A DNA stretch of 64,000 nt from Bufo bufo (lineage: Eukaryota; Chordata; Amphibia; Anura; Bufonidae), in NCBI RefSeq assembly GCF_905171765.1, contig NC_053392.1, positions 106,504,220 through 106,568,219 of the forward strand, in the 5' to 3' direction. Below, piece by piece: positions 55,124 through 64,000 of this stretch (positions are counted from its first letter, which is position 1; every line of letters begins with the position of its first letter). A program made the position numbers and the translations under genes. The notes below the pieces were generated by a model, which saw only the letters and a list, made by a program, of their open reading frames with translations, ran no database searches and was not told where the DNA came from.

Positions 55124-55445
55124 GGCCTCTTGCACACGATCGTTGGATGTTTTGTGGTCCACAAAGTGCGGATCCACAAAACACAGATACCAGCAGTGTG
55201 CATTATGCATTGTGAGGAAGGAAAGGGCTGACCTCCAATAGAACAGTCCTATCCTTGTAATGCGGACAATAATAGGACATGTTCTGTTTTTTTGTGGAAC
55301 GGCCATATAGACATGGAATGCACACGGGATCATTTTTTTTTTTTTGTGGCCCCATTGAAGTGAATGGTTTCGCATATGAGCCGCAAAAAAAAAAAGCGGA
55401 ACGGGTATGGAATAAAAAATATGGTACATTTGTGTTCATGAGCCC
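55124..55445. mobile_element. TAA-flanked inverted-repeat MITE
   Basis: Starts GGCCTCTTGCACACGATCG and ends GTTCATGAGCCC, with TAA on both sides (55121-55123, 55446-55448). The interior words match 8802-9117. Confidence 0.72.
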
Positions 55446-55564
55446 TAAGGAACAGAGAATAGGAGCCATCTATACAGTGGACTATTGGCCTAGCCATTTG
55501 GTGTCAAATAGTGGTGAGAATTCTGGCCATATTTTCCCAGGAGGTGGACAGTACTTTCAGCAAC

Positions 55565-55967
55565 ATAAGGGGTGGTTTGGTTCCGCATCCAAGCTGCATT
55601 TTTTGCTGCTTGGATGCGGACCTATTCACTTCAATGGAGCCCCAAGAGATGCGGACAGCACTCTGTGTGCTATCCGCATCCGTTGCTCCGTTCCGTGGCC
55701 CCGCAAAAATTATAGATCATGTCCTATTCTTGTACGTTTGGCAGACAAGAATAGGCATTTCTATAATGGGCTGCCCGTTCCGTTCTGCAAAAGACTAGGA
55801 CATGTTCTGCCATTTTTTGCAGGGCAGTGGAACAGACATACAGATGCAGAACACATGGTGTACTGTTCGCATCTTTTGCGGCTCCATTGAAATGAAAGGG
55901 TCTGCATCGGTTCTCCAAAAAATCCGTATTGGATGCAGACCATAACTACGGTCATGTAAATACCCCC
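55565..55967. mobile_element. related MITE, TAA/TTA-flanked
   Basis: The right end is the complement of GGGGGTATTTACATGACCG beside TTA (55968-55970). The left end is probably GGGGTGGTTTGGTTCCG after TAA near 55565. It shares TTTTGCGG..CCATTGAAATGAA with the unit at 9119-9417. Confidence 0.6.
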
Positions 55968-56005
55968 TTACTTCTTAAATATATTTTTATTATTTATTCT
56001 AACAT

Positions 56006-56350
56006 TTAAAGAGGTTTTTTCAGGCTCCTAGGATTGATGACCTATCCTGAATATAGGTTATTAATATCTGATTGATGGGGGGCCGACATCCCGCACCTCT
56101 TTGCTGCCCCCGGAGTTGGAACTTGCACTTTGGATGGTGCAGGAAGTGTACTGGTCATGTCGGGTTACTGCAGTTCAGCTCTTATTCACTGCAATGGCAG
56201 CTGAGCTGCAGTAACCCGGCACGGCCACTATGCTATGAACAGAGCTGTGCTTCCTGCTCCATTCGAGAGCTAGTTTCAGTGCTGGAGGCAGCAGGGAACA
56301 TCTGATTGGTGGAGATGCAGGTTGTCTGGCACTCACAAAACAGATATTAA
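56006..56350. mobile_element. T2-type MITE, right end decayed
   Basis: TTAAAGAGGTTTTTTCAGGC and GATGACCTATCCTGAATATAGG at the left. GATATTAATGACC at ~56343 is the likely decayed counterpart. Confidence 0.5.
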
Positions 56351-56682
56351 TGACCCCTCCATACGCATGTATGTCACTTCCTCCTTCATTATTTTTCACA
56401 ATATAGTGATATTTAAGAAGTAAAAAAAAAAGAAAAGAAAAAGAATATTTGTAAAACCAGATAGGCAATTTTTAAAAGGAGACCCACACCCGAATACACT
56501 GCCTTTGCGGGGTTTTTTTTTGTATTGTACTCCTTTATGAAATCCGAGACATTTTTATTTATTTTTTTGCTGTCAAATTCCACACGAATCTCAGAATGAA
56601 AAAAAAACTGCAACGTGCTCCATCAGGCTCCATACAGTATGTACAGAGATGTTCCCCCCAGGAAGCATTGTTTTACCTTATA

Positions 56683-58244
56683 CACTGCGTGCAGAATTAT
56701 TAGGCAAATGAGTATTTTGACCACATCATCCTCTTTATGCATGTTGTCTTACTCCAAGCTGTATAGGCTCGAAAGCCTACTACCAATTAAGCATATTAGG
56801 TGATGTGCATCTCTGTAATGAGAAGGGGTGTGGTCTAATGACATCAACGCCCTATATTAGGTGTGCATAATTATTAGGCAACTTCCTTTCCTTTGGCAAA
56901 ATGGGTCAAAAGAAGGACTTGACAGGCTCAGAAAAGTCAAAAATAGTGAGATATCTTGCAGAGGGATGCAGCACTCTTAAAATTTCAAAGCTTCTGAAGC
57001 GTGATCATCGAACAATCAAGCGTTTCATTCAAAATAGTCAACAGGGTCGCAAGAAGCGTGTGGAAAAACCAAGGCGCAAAATAACTGCCCATGAACTGAG
57101 AAAAGTCAAGCGTGCAGCTGCCAAGATGCCACTTGCCACCAGTTTGGCCATATTTCAGAGCTGCAACATCACTGGAGTGCCCAAAAGCACAAGGTGTGCA
57201 ATACTCAGAGACATGGCCAAGGTAAGAAAGGCTGAAAGACGACCACCACTGAACAAGACACACAAGCTGAAACGTCAAGACTGGGCCAAGAAATATCTCA
57301 AGACTGATTTTTCTAAGGTTTTATGGACTGATGAAATGAGAGTGAGTCTTGATGGGCCAGATGGATGGGCCCGTGGCTGGATTGGTAAAGGGCAGAGAGC
57401 TCCAGTCCGACTCAGACGTCAGCAAGGTGGAGGTGGAGTACTGGTTTGGGCTGGTATCATCAAAGATGAGCTTGTGGGGCTTTTCGGGTTGAGGATGGAG
57501 TAAAGCTCAACTCCCAGTCCTACTGCCAGTTTCTGGAAGAGACCTTCTTCAAGCAGTGGTACAGGAAGAAGTCTGCATCCTTCAAGAAAAACATGATTTT
57601 AATGCAGGACAATGCTCCATCACACGCCTCCAAGTACTCCACAACGTGGCTGGCAAGAAAGGGTATAAAAGAAGAAAATCTAATGACATGGCCTCCTTGT
57701 TCACCTGATCTGAACCCCATTGAGAACCTGTGGTCCATCATCAAATGTGAGATTTACAAGGAGGGAAAACAGTACACCTCTCTGAACAGTGTCTGGGAGG
57801 CTGTGGTTGCTGCTGCACGCAATGTTGATGGTGAACAGATCAAAACACTGACAGAATCCATGGATGGCAGGCTTTTGAGTGTCCTTGCAAAGAAAGGTGG
57901 CTATATTGGTCACTGATTTGTTTTTGTTTTGTTTTTGAATGTCAGAAATGTATATTTGTGAATGATGAGATGTTATATTGGTTTCACTGGTAAAAATAAA
58001 TAATTGAAATGGGTATATATTTGTTTTTTGTTAAGTTGCCTAATAATTATGCACAGTAATAGTCACCTGCACACACAGATATCCCCCTAAAATAGCTAAA
58101 ACTAAAAACAAACTAAAAACTACTTCCAAAAATATTCAGCTTTGATATTAATGAGTTTTTTGGGTTCATTGAGAACATGGTTGTTGTTCAATAATAAAAT
58201 TAATCCTCAAAAATACAACTTGCCTAATAATTCTGCACTCCCTG
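56683..58244 (+). mobile_element. Tc1-like transposon, DD37E spacing
   Basis: Ends CACTGCGTGCAGAATTATTA and TAATAATTCTGCACTCCCTG, with TA at 56681-56682 and 58245-58246. Subterminal copies of the repeat (GTGCATAATTATTAGGCAA at 56862, its complement near 58036) give a nested inverted arrangement. The transposase has one frameshift. Confidence 0.92.
56901..57916 (+). pseudogene. Tc1-like transposase (DD37E) with one frameshift
   Basis: The first part (56901 to ~57480) has N-terminal helix-turn-helix segments (STLKISKLLKRDHRTIKRF) and the first catalytic D144 (VLWTDEM). The second part, in another frame to 57916, has QDNAPSH and PDLNPIENLW. D and E are separated by 37 residues, as in the DD37E group. 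A single-base loss in the GGGGCTTTTC run at 57476-57485 changes the frame and leads to an early stop at 57501. Everything else looks intact, so the inactivation is recent. Confidence 0.9.
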
Positions 58245-58377
58245 TAGACTTAATGCACAGGGCTCTCCAGGCTTCACAAGCCCTAAATCCATTTTCAAGT
58301 GTATTTTATGGAGATTATAGATTGTGTATCAAGTCTCCCAGAATTTAGAATTTTTCAGTTTCAATTTATGTAATGTA

Positions 58378-59922
58378 CAGTCGTGGCAAAAAGTTTTGAG
58401 AATTACACAAATATTAGTTTTCCCAAAGTTTGCTGCTAAACTGCTTTTAGATCTTTGTTTCAGTTGTTTCTGTGATGTAGTGAAATATAATTACACGCAC
58501 TTCATACGTTTCAAAGGCTTTTATCGACAATTACATGACATTTATGCAAAGAGTCAGTATTTGCAGTGTTGGCCCTTCTTTTTCAGGACCTCTGCAATTC
58601 GACTGGGCATGCTCTCAATCAACTTCTGGGCCAATTCCTGACTGATAGCAACCCATTCTTTCATGATCACTTCTTGGAGTTTGTCAGAATTAGTGGGTTT
58701 TTGTTTGTCCACCCGCCTCTTGAGGATTGACCACAAGTTCTCAATGGGATTAAGATCTGGGGAGTTTCCAGGCCATGGACCCAAAATGTCAACATTTTGG
58801 TCCCCGAGCCACTTAGTTATCACTTTTGCCTTATGGCACGGTGCTCCATCGTGCTGGAAAATGCATTGTTCTTCACCAAACTGTTGTTGGATTGTTGGAA
58901 GAAGTTGCTGTTGGAGGGTGTTTTGGTACCATTCTTTATTCATGGCTGTGTTTTTGGGCAAAATTGTGAGTGAGCCCACTCCCTTGGATGAGAAGCAACC
59001 CCACACATGAATGGTTTTAGGATGCTTTACTGTTGGCATGACACAGGACTGATGGTAGCGCTCACCTTTTCTTCTCCGGACAAGCCTTTTTCCAGATGCC
59101 CCAAACAATTGGAAAGAGGCTTCATCGGAGAATATGACTTTGCCCCAGTCCTCAGCAGTCCATTCACCATACTTTCTGCAGAAAATCAATCTGTCCCTGA
59201 TGTTTTTTTTGGAGAGAAGTGGCTTTTTTGCTGCCCTTCTTGACACCAGGCCATCTTCCAAAAGTCTTCGCCTCACTGTGCGTGCAGATGCGCTCACACC
59301 TGCCTGCTGCCATTCCTGAGCAAGCTCTGCACTGGTGGCACTCCGATCCCGCAGCTGAATCCTCTTTAGGAGACGATCCTGGCGCTTGCTGGATTTTCTT
59401 GGACGCCCTGAAGCCTTCTTAACAAGAATTGAACCTCTTTCCTTGAAGTTCTTGATGATCCTATAAATTGTTGATTGAGGTGCAATCTTAGTAGCCACAA
59501 TATCCTTGCCTGTGAAGCCATTTTTATGCAACGCAATGATGGCTGCACGCGTTTCTTTGCAGGTCACCATGGTTAACAATGATTTCAAGCATCACCCTCC
59601 TTTTAACATGTCAAGTCTGCCATTTTAACCCAATCAGCCTGACATAATGATCTCCAGCCTTGTGCTCGTCAACATTCTCACCTGAGTTAACAAGACGATT
59701 ACTGAAATGATCTCAGCAGGTCCTTTAATGACAGCAATGAAATGCAGTGGAAAGGTTTTTTGGGATTAAGTTAATTTTCATGGCAAAGAAGGACTATGCA
59801 ATTCATCTGATCACTCTTCATAACATTCTGGAGTATATGCAAATTGCTATTATAAAAACTTAAGCAGTAACTTTTCCAATTTCCAATATTTATGTAATTC
59901 TCAAAACTTTTGGCCACGACTG
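58378..59922 (-). mobile_element. complete Tc1-like transposon
   Basis: Inverted ends CAGTCGTGGCAAAAAGTTTT and AAAACTTTTGGCCACGACTG, continuing through GAGAATTAC, with TA at 58376-58377 and 59923-59924. 1545 bp with one uninterrupted transposase frame. It is the most intact class II element in the window apart from piggyBac. Confidence 0.95.
58554..59588 (-). CDS. Tc1-like transposase, intact, DD35E spacing
   Basis: 344 residues from the first ATG. The likely true start is Met7 (aaccATGGTG, an excellent context), giving 338 residues, close to the family norm of about 340. Paired helix-turn-helix regions are at about 10-55 and 85-120, with a GRPRK AT-hook-like motif (61-65) between them. Catalytic residues: D155 (IFSDEA), D247 (QHDGAPCH) and E283 (SPDLNPIENLW), with 35 residues between the last two. 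The glycine-containing strand VWGCFSSKGVG is present. No stop or frameshift is seen, so the protein may still bind and cut its own ends. Confidence 0.95.
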   Translation of the reverse strand: MKSLLTMVTCKETRAAIIALHKNGFTGKDIVATKIAPQSTIYRIIKNFKERGSILVKKASGRPRKSSKRQDRLLKRIQLRDRSATSAELAQEWQQAGVSASARTVRRRLLEDGLVSRRAAKKPLLSKKNIRDRLIFCRKYGEWTAEDWGKVIFSDEASFQLFGASGKRLVRRRKGERYHQSCVMPTVKHPKTIHVWGCFSSKGVGSLTILPKNTAMNKEWYQNTLQQQLLPTIQQQFGEEQCIFQHDGAPCHKAKVITKWLGDQNVDILGPWPGNSPDLNPIENLWSILKRRVDKQKPTNSDKLQEVIMKEWVAISQELAQKLIESMPSRIAEVLKKKGQHCKY

Positions 59923-60052
59923 TAGATATTTATGCCACATTCTCACAGATTGGAGAGAGGGCCTGACATATGCCTCCTGTGTTGCAGCCGATTCTATTAC
60001 CAATTTTACAGCAAATTTTGACCTTTGCAAAGCAAAGATGTGCAGCATGCGC

Positions 60053-60369
60053 TTAAAGGGGTTGTCCAGTATATTTTTTTTTTGATGACCTATCCTGGGG
60101 ATCTCCCATTAGCATCACTGCTGCTACATTGTTTACAACGCTCACATATATATAGCAGTAGCTGTGATGGGTATTGCAGCGTTGTCCTGTTCGAGTGAAT
60201 GGTACTATACTGGAATACTCTCAACAACCCCTACTATATGTACTACGTGCTAAGCATATAGAGAAGCTGAATGGTGGAGGTGCCGAAAGTCAGACTCCAG
60301 TAAATATGGATGGTATATCCATTCCTAAGGATAGGTCATCCATATTAAAATCCCAGAAACTCCTCTAAA
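60053..60369. mobile_element. T2-type MITE
   Basis: TTAAAGGGGTTGTCCAGTAT with GATGACCTATCCTGGGG at the left and AGGATAGGTCATCCATATT..CCAGAAACTCCTCTAAAT at the right. Confidence 0.7.
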
Positions 60370-60556
60370 TCCATGCCTTTTTAAGATTATTTTTATAGCA
60401 ACCTGGGAACACAAGACAAAAATATTCTTAAAATAGTTTACAAATTTCATTAGCCCTATAGGTAAGAGTGCACTTTATAAATATTTAAAGAGGCACAAAG
60501 CAGAGATGGAGCTTTCCTAATATTGCAGTGAATGCTGGTTCACTGCTAAAGGCTTA

Positions 60557-61555
60557 GGCCTCTTTCACACGGGCGTTGCAGAAAAATGTGCGGGTGCGTT
60601 GCTGGAACACCCGCGATTTTTCCGCGCGAGTGCAAAACATTGTAATGCGTTTTGCACGCGCGTGAGAAAAATCGCTCATGTTTGGTACCCAAACCTGAAC
60701 TTCTTCACAGAAGTTCGGGCTTGGGATCGGTGTTCTGTAAATAGTATTATTTTCCCTTATAACATGGTTATAAGGGAAAATAATAGCATTCTGAATACAG
60801 AATGCAAAGTACAATAGCGCTGGAGGGGTTAAAAAAAATAAAAAAATGTTTAACTCACCTTAGTCCACTTGATAGGGCAGCCGGCATTTGCTTCTGTCTC
60901 CTTTCTTTAGGACCTGGGTAAAGGACCTGTGATGACGTCACTCCGGTCATCACATGGTACGTCACATGATCTTTTACCATGGTGAATCACCATGGTAAAA
61001 GATCATGTGACGTACCATGTGATGACCGGAGTGACGTCATCAAAGGTCCTGTAACTGTATTTAATGCTCACCATAGGTCCTTCAACAAAGGAGACACAAG
61101 GAGATGCCGGGCTACGCGAGCAAGTGGATTAAGGTGAGTTAAATGATTTTTATTAATTTTTTTAACCCCTCCAGCGCTGCTTTACTATGCATTCTGTATT
61201 CAGAATGCTATTATTTTCCCTTATAACCATGTTATAAGGGAAAATAATAATGATCGGTTCTCCATCCCGATCGTCTCCTAGCAACCGTGCGTGAAAATCG
61301 CACCGCATCCGCACTTGCTTGCGGATGCTTGCGATTTTCACGCAACCCCATTCACTTCTATGGGGCCTGCGTTGCGTGAAAAACGCACAAAGAGGAGCAT
61401 GCTGCGATTTTCACGCAACGCACAAGTGATGCGTGAAAATCACCGCTCGTGTGCACAGCCCCATAGAAATGAATGGGTCAGTATTCAGTGCGGGTGCAAT
61501 GCGTTCACCTCCCGCATCGCATCCGCGCGGAATACTCGCTCGTGTGAAAGGGGCC
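60557..61555. mobile_element. long palindromic MITE, TTA-flanked
   Basis: TTA at 60554-60556 and 61556-61558. Ends GGCCTCTTTCACACGGGCG and the complement of GGCCCCTTTCACACGAGCG. The arms meet near 60990 around CATGGTGAATCACCATGG, and each arm has TGACGTCA and a CTTATAACATGGTTATAAG-type palindrome. Same family as 13275-14047 and 20498-21478. Confidence 0.9.
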
Positions 61556-61558
61556 TTA

Positions 61559-62607
61559 GTGTTATGATTCACTACTAAAGCTGTTAAAATCCAAAAAGGG
61601 CTATGTATGGGTAGAAAACAGTTAACTGGCAGTGTGTTAGTTGCTGGACAGTGGGCTGGTCCTATTTCCCCTGGTTTGTGAGTCTACTGGTGAACAAGCA
61701 AGAGAAAGGCCTAGTGTCTACTGCGGAAATGTAGACCAGAAACCTGTGTGTGGATCCAAGGAGACACCATCCCTGCATGATTTAAAGCTGCCATTAAAGC
61801 AACTTTACTAAGAACTAACCTCTGAGGGGGTTAAGCATTACATTTCCATAGATGGTTGAGGACCATAAGGGACAGTGCTTGGACAGAGACAGTAAAGGTA
61901 AAGCACGCTTATGACCGTAGACTTTAGTGCACGTGGTTTGGGTTATGGCAACCACCACACTACTGAGATGGAATGACCATCTGATCTAGGACTACCTCGC
62001 AGTTGGTCATTGCAGAGAAATATTGAGAGTTTGTACGCCTTTGGTCATTTGGGAAGATTGCATGGCATACCTAGAGGGATCAATGAGTATACGGCGTAAG
62101 ATGGATATAGGAGGCTTTCAAAAATGAGGAGAAAGGCACCCCCGAAAGATCACAAATAACCGTAGAATTGTGACCCACTAAAATGGGGCCATTCTTGTGT
62201 CAGAATGTGTCTGAAGAAAGTATTATTAAAATGTTATACAACCATAAAAATTCTGGAAGGAAACACTGTTTGTAGCATAAAACATAGGTAGAACTCATTT
62301 TACTGGGGGGATGTCTGTTGGATAAAGCTCAAGACACCTTCAGACAGAGCCCCCCTGGCCGGGTTTGCTTCTAGGATGGTAGAAATGATGGCAGCCGGAC
62401 ATCCAACGTCTGGTCAATTTTCCTTTATTCAAAACTCACGGCACTCTCAATGCGTTTCAGGGGTCTGAAGCCAAGCCCCCTTCTTCAGGAGTAATACAGA
62501 TCCAGTATTACTACTCCAGTAGATACTACTTATATAGCTCCATCTTCACTGTCCCTCTGTTTAAAAAAAAAAACGAGTAACTGGTTCTAATATACTGTAT
62601 AACGGCA
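61559..62607. other. intergenic, no gene
   Basis: 61560-62300 shows no repeat ends that I can pair. 62300-62530 contains TTTATTCAAAACTCACGGCA and CAATGCGTTTCAGGGG..CCCCCTTCTTCAGG, words often seen in dispersed amphibian retroposon-type repeats. The class is not established. Confidence 0.4.
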
Positions 62608-62610
62608 TTA

Positions 62611-62890
62611 GGCTTCTTTCACACTGGCATTAGGATTGTCCGGCAGGCTGTTCTGGCAGGGGAACAGCCTGCCAGATCCGTACTAACGTTTGCACGAGTG
62701 TGCAGCGGTTTTTGTCCAGCCACCTCTTGGCATGTTTGCCGTGCTGTGGCCGCATTTGCCGCCCGTCCCCATTATAGTGAATGGGGCCGGGGCGGACTTT
62801 CGGCTTCCGGGCAGCGCACTCGTGCAAACGTTAGTACGGATCCGGCAGGCTGTTCCGGCAGAAAATTATGACGCCAGTGTGAAAGAAGCC
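62611..62890. mobile_element. TTA-flanked inverted-repeat MITE
   Basis: Ends GGCTTCTTTCACACTGGC and its exact complement at the right. TTA at 62608-62610 and 62891-62893. 280 bp, arms rich in GGCAGGCTGTTC. Confidence 0.9.
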
Positions 62891-62893
62891 TTA

Positions 62894-63476
62894 AAAGTGA
62901 CTTTGAACCTCTCCTGACATGTCTGGTTTAGTTACTACTTGCATCCCCATGTAATAACAATTCTGGAATCAATCCTTATGACTCTATGTTTTGCCATTCC
63001 TTAATTATTCCTGCTAGAAGTTATGAACGCATTACTATTGAAGGTCCAGATGGGTTTTTACTAGTAGTAGGGGTGTCCCTGCACAGTCTGACACTCGCAA
63101 CACTGATTGGATAATGTTAGACTGTTTAGGGGCACACCCCAAACTGGTAATACACATCTGGACGTTCATTACAGACTGCTAGTAATTCATTCATAACTTC
63201 TTGCAGGAATAATAAAGGAATGACACATTGTAGAGTCATAAGAATAGATGATTCAGAACTGTTATTACATGGGAATGTAGTTACTAAAACTAACATATCA
63301 GGAGAGGTGACAAGTTCTTTTTATAACTAGTCTCTGGCTACTTTGTATACTGTATGTTGAGTTTACACCGAAATCTGAAGATCTAACACTGCAAATCTGC
63401 AACAACAATGCAGTAAATGTCAGAAAATGGGATTTGTAGGAAACCAGGTGCAAATTTTAGTCGGTTCTGTGGAAAT
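62894..63476. other. intergenic inverted-repeat remnant
   Basis: CATTCCTTAATTATTCCTGC (62995) and GCAGGAATAATAAAGGAATG (63203) pair, as do the sequences around ATGTAATAACAATTCTG (62950) and CAGAACTGTTATTACAT (63255). This suggests a ~350 bp foldback MITE (about 62910-63315) whose exact ends and target duplication I could not fix. Confidence 0.55.
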
Positions 63477-63733
63477 TTAAGGGGTTATCCAAGAGTTATG
63501 CAAGAGTTATCCAGTGGAGTGACATGTCATATGGGTGACAGGTCACTTCTGTGGCCCGTGATTAGCTGCGGCGGTTACATGGCGCCCGTCAACAGGATGT
63601 TGATGACAGATCATTGCACAACTGCAGAGACGCCAGGGAGCCGGAACTCAGCAGCGGGGACCAGGTATGTATGAACCCCACCACGGGTCCGCCAGTCTCT
63701 GAGCTCTTTTTAGCTCTTGAATAACCCCTTTAA
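63477..63733. mobile_element. T2/Kolobok-type MITE
   Basis: TTAA on both sides. Left GGGGTTATCCAAGAG, right CTCTTGAATAACCCC. 257 bp. Confidence 0.8.
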
Positions 63734-63825
63734 AATGCAGATTTAAACATGTAGATAAATGGTGAGTGTGGATATCTGCATTTTACCTGTAGCATGTGAA
63801 CCTGCCCTAAAAGAGTTACACTTTA

Positions 63826-64000
63826 TTAAAGGGGCATGCCTATTATCTTTCGGAATTGCTGTGAATCTGTGGGAATTTCTGTGCAAAGCTTTTCTGTTTT
63901 TTTCTTTACACGACCATAGTAACCTAGGAATATATTTATGTGAACCATGTGACTCTCCATTTTCTTTATTATCTTGTTTTCTTATTTTTTTTTTTATTAT
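63826..64000. mobile_element. start of a further T2-type MITE, cut by the window end
   Basis: TTAAAGGGGCATGCCTATTATC matches the T2 start pattern. The partner end would be beyond the window. Confidence 0.45.

Noticed and set aside
54201..64000. Search for immunoglobulin-type or other exons that could continue the 47821 exon
   Set aside because: No frame with flanking AG/GT and the expected Cys/Trp pattern was found. All longer frames fall in transposons.

Overview
The window looks like a stretch of amphibian, most likely anuran, nuclear genome that is almost entirely built of transposable elements. The evidence is the mixture of families: many TTAA-flanked MITEs that begin TTAAAGG (T2/Kolobok type), many palindromic MITEs flanked by TTA/TAA whose ends read GG..CTTTCACAC, Tf1/sushi-type Ty3/gypsy chromoviruses, three Tc1-like elements, piggyBac, hAT and CR1/L2-like LINE remnants, plus two canonical vertebrate tRNA genes. 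No complete host protein-coding gene is visible. One short candidate first exon (47821-47875) is the only likely host coding sequence.

Layout. 1-5437: a piggyBac element with an uninterrupted 650-residue transposase and a very large palindromic 3' region ending at a TTAA. 5670-10470: hAT, palindromic MITEs, a T2 MITE and a Tc1-like element with a deleted transposase. 10840-18034: a four-level nest (T2 MITE > minus-strand gypsy chromovirus with both LTRs > Tc1 fragment > palindromic MITE). 18100-25900: MITEs around a divergent tRNA-Lys(CTT)/tRNA-Gly(GCC) pair, then a minisatellite. 25987-32200: solo LTRs and hAT-like elements with minisatellite interiors. 32496-36545: a MITE split by a second, internally deleted gypsy element that carries a CR1 insertion and a 0.8 kb module. 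37064-40273: MITEs and a hAT-like element with a ~950 bp minisatellite. 40410-45982: a second copy of the 0.8 kb module, split by a 4.7 kb LTR element whose only substantial ORF is a 432-residue protein with a Y-box-type cold-shock domain. 47821-47875: the candidate signal-peptide exon. 48105-53700: a degenerate minus-strand LINE interrupted by an inverted composite element and a hAT element. 53922-64000: more MITEs and two further Tc1-like elements, one with an intact 344-residue transposase.

How the parts relate. Each autonomous-looking transposase (piggyBac 348-2300, Tc1-like 58554-59588) would act on its own terminal repeats. The numerous MITEs depend on transposases that are not encoded here. 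The LTR element with the cold-shock ORF has LTRs, a primer-binding site and a polypurine tract but no pol, so it would need enzymes from another element. It is the strongest candidate in the window for something undescribed. All family assignments come from motifs, terminal repeats and target-site duplications (TSDs) read directly from the sequence. No database search was possible.
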